A stretch of 5,046 nucleotides of DNA, from NCBI GenBank assembly GCA_025061245.1, contig JANZKD010000102.1, positions 1 to 5,046 of the forward strand, read 5' to 3'. Position 1 is the stretch's first letter, and the number at the start of each line of letters is the position of its first letter. The translations under genes were made by a program, and so were the position numbers. The stretch is from Candidatus Culexmicrobium profundum. Lineage in GTDB: Archaea > Thermoproteota > Methanomethylicia > Culexarchaeales > Culexmicrobiaceae. Below, in pieces: positions 4,917 through 5,046 of the stretch. Under the pieces are notes generated by a model. The model saw only the letters and a list, made by a program, of their open reading frames with translations, was not told the DNA's origin and did not search any database.

Positions 4917-5046
4917 TCTCCATCCTCCTAGAAGCATTGATAAGCTCTACAACTTCTAAGGCCTTTTCTCCATCAACTCCAAAGGCATCCCTAAGACTTC
5001 TTGGAATAATTAATCTTATTTCATCTCCCTCAACAATAAGATCTAA
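4894..5046 (-). CDS. vapB: VapB-type antitoxin, 5' end outside the window
   Basis: The frame enters from the right edge and ends at a TGA (4894-4896), giving about 50 C-terminal residues. The piece begins LDLIVEGDEIRLIIPRSLRD, resembling the swapped-hairpin (AbrB/SpoVT-like) DNA-binding fold in which the pair represses its own operon. A helical, acidic-to-basic tail (ALEVVELINASRRMEIEKEK) follows, the part that normally wraps around the toxin. The start codon and promoter are not in the window. The last codons run through the ribosome site and start of vapC, the usual arrangement for an antitoxin-first pair. Assignment rests as much on this context as on the sequence; the subfamily is not certain. 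Confidence 0.75.
   Translation of the reverse strand, partial: LDLIVEGDEIRLIIPRSLRDAFGVDGEKALEVVELINASRRMEIEKEKCL
4924..4929 (-). promoter_or_regulatory. Shine-Dalgarno site of vapC inside vapB
   Basis: On the minus strand AGGAGG ends 7 nt before the TTG at 4916. It is the best ribosome-binding match in the window and decides the toxin start. It lies within vapB codons, consistent with coupled translation. Confidence 0.65.

Noticed and set aside
1..5046. CRISPR array
   Set aside because: No regularly spaced repeat of 23-37 bp is present; the only recurring words are short A+T-rich elements.

Overview
The window looks like chromosomal DNA of a thermophilic archaeon, probably a Thermoproteota (Sulfolobales-like) relative. 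The DNA is strongly A+T rich. The promoter-like elements are archaeal TATA boxes (TTTAAAA type) placed about 20-30 bp before start codons, as in leaderless transcripts. The protein families are an Fe-S uracil-DNA glycosylase relative, a HerA/VirB4-type ATPase and a VapBC pair with a PIN toxin. The lineage is inferred from these traits; no rRNA or tRNA gene is present to confirm it.

Layout. At the left edge (1-630, +) lies the 3' part of a family-4-like uracil-DNA glycosylase gene, split by one frameshift. A start-less helical C-terminal fragment follows (762-956, -). Next is an intact small PD-(D/E)XK-nuclease-like gene (1067-1486, -) with a TATA box at leaderless distance. After a 375-bp stretch with no convincing gene come a 91-residue winged-helix protein (1862-2137, +) and a convergent 101-residue protein of unknown function (2234-2539, -), possibly with a ferredoxin-like fold.

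From about 2690 to 4430 (+) almost every recognisable reading frame is broken: a small gene behind a good promoter (2818-3043), a small CxxC-containing frame behind a Shine-Dalgarno site (3185-3354), and the remains of a HerA/VirB4-like ATPase (3601-4425). The ATPase keeps its Walker B region and C-terminal half but has no visible P-loop. Two palindromes sharing the arm RAGTAAA sit at 3294-3363. The region reads like a decayed integrated element or defence/plasmid island, but no transposase, integrase or attachment site can be shown.

The right edge is an intact vapC toxin gene (4515-4916, -) overlapping the 3' end of a vapB antitoxin gene that runs out of the window (4894-5046, -).

Most breaks in the damaged genes can be repaired by changing one base in a short homopolymer, so sequencing indels need to be excluded. 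In-frame stop codons in the ATPase gene nevertheless favour real decay there. I found no complete, convincingly new system. The most worthwhile items are the nuclease-like orphan with an E-x-T site, the broken ATPase, the variant glycosylase motif and the palindrome pair.
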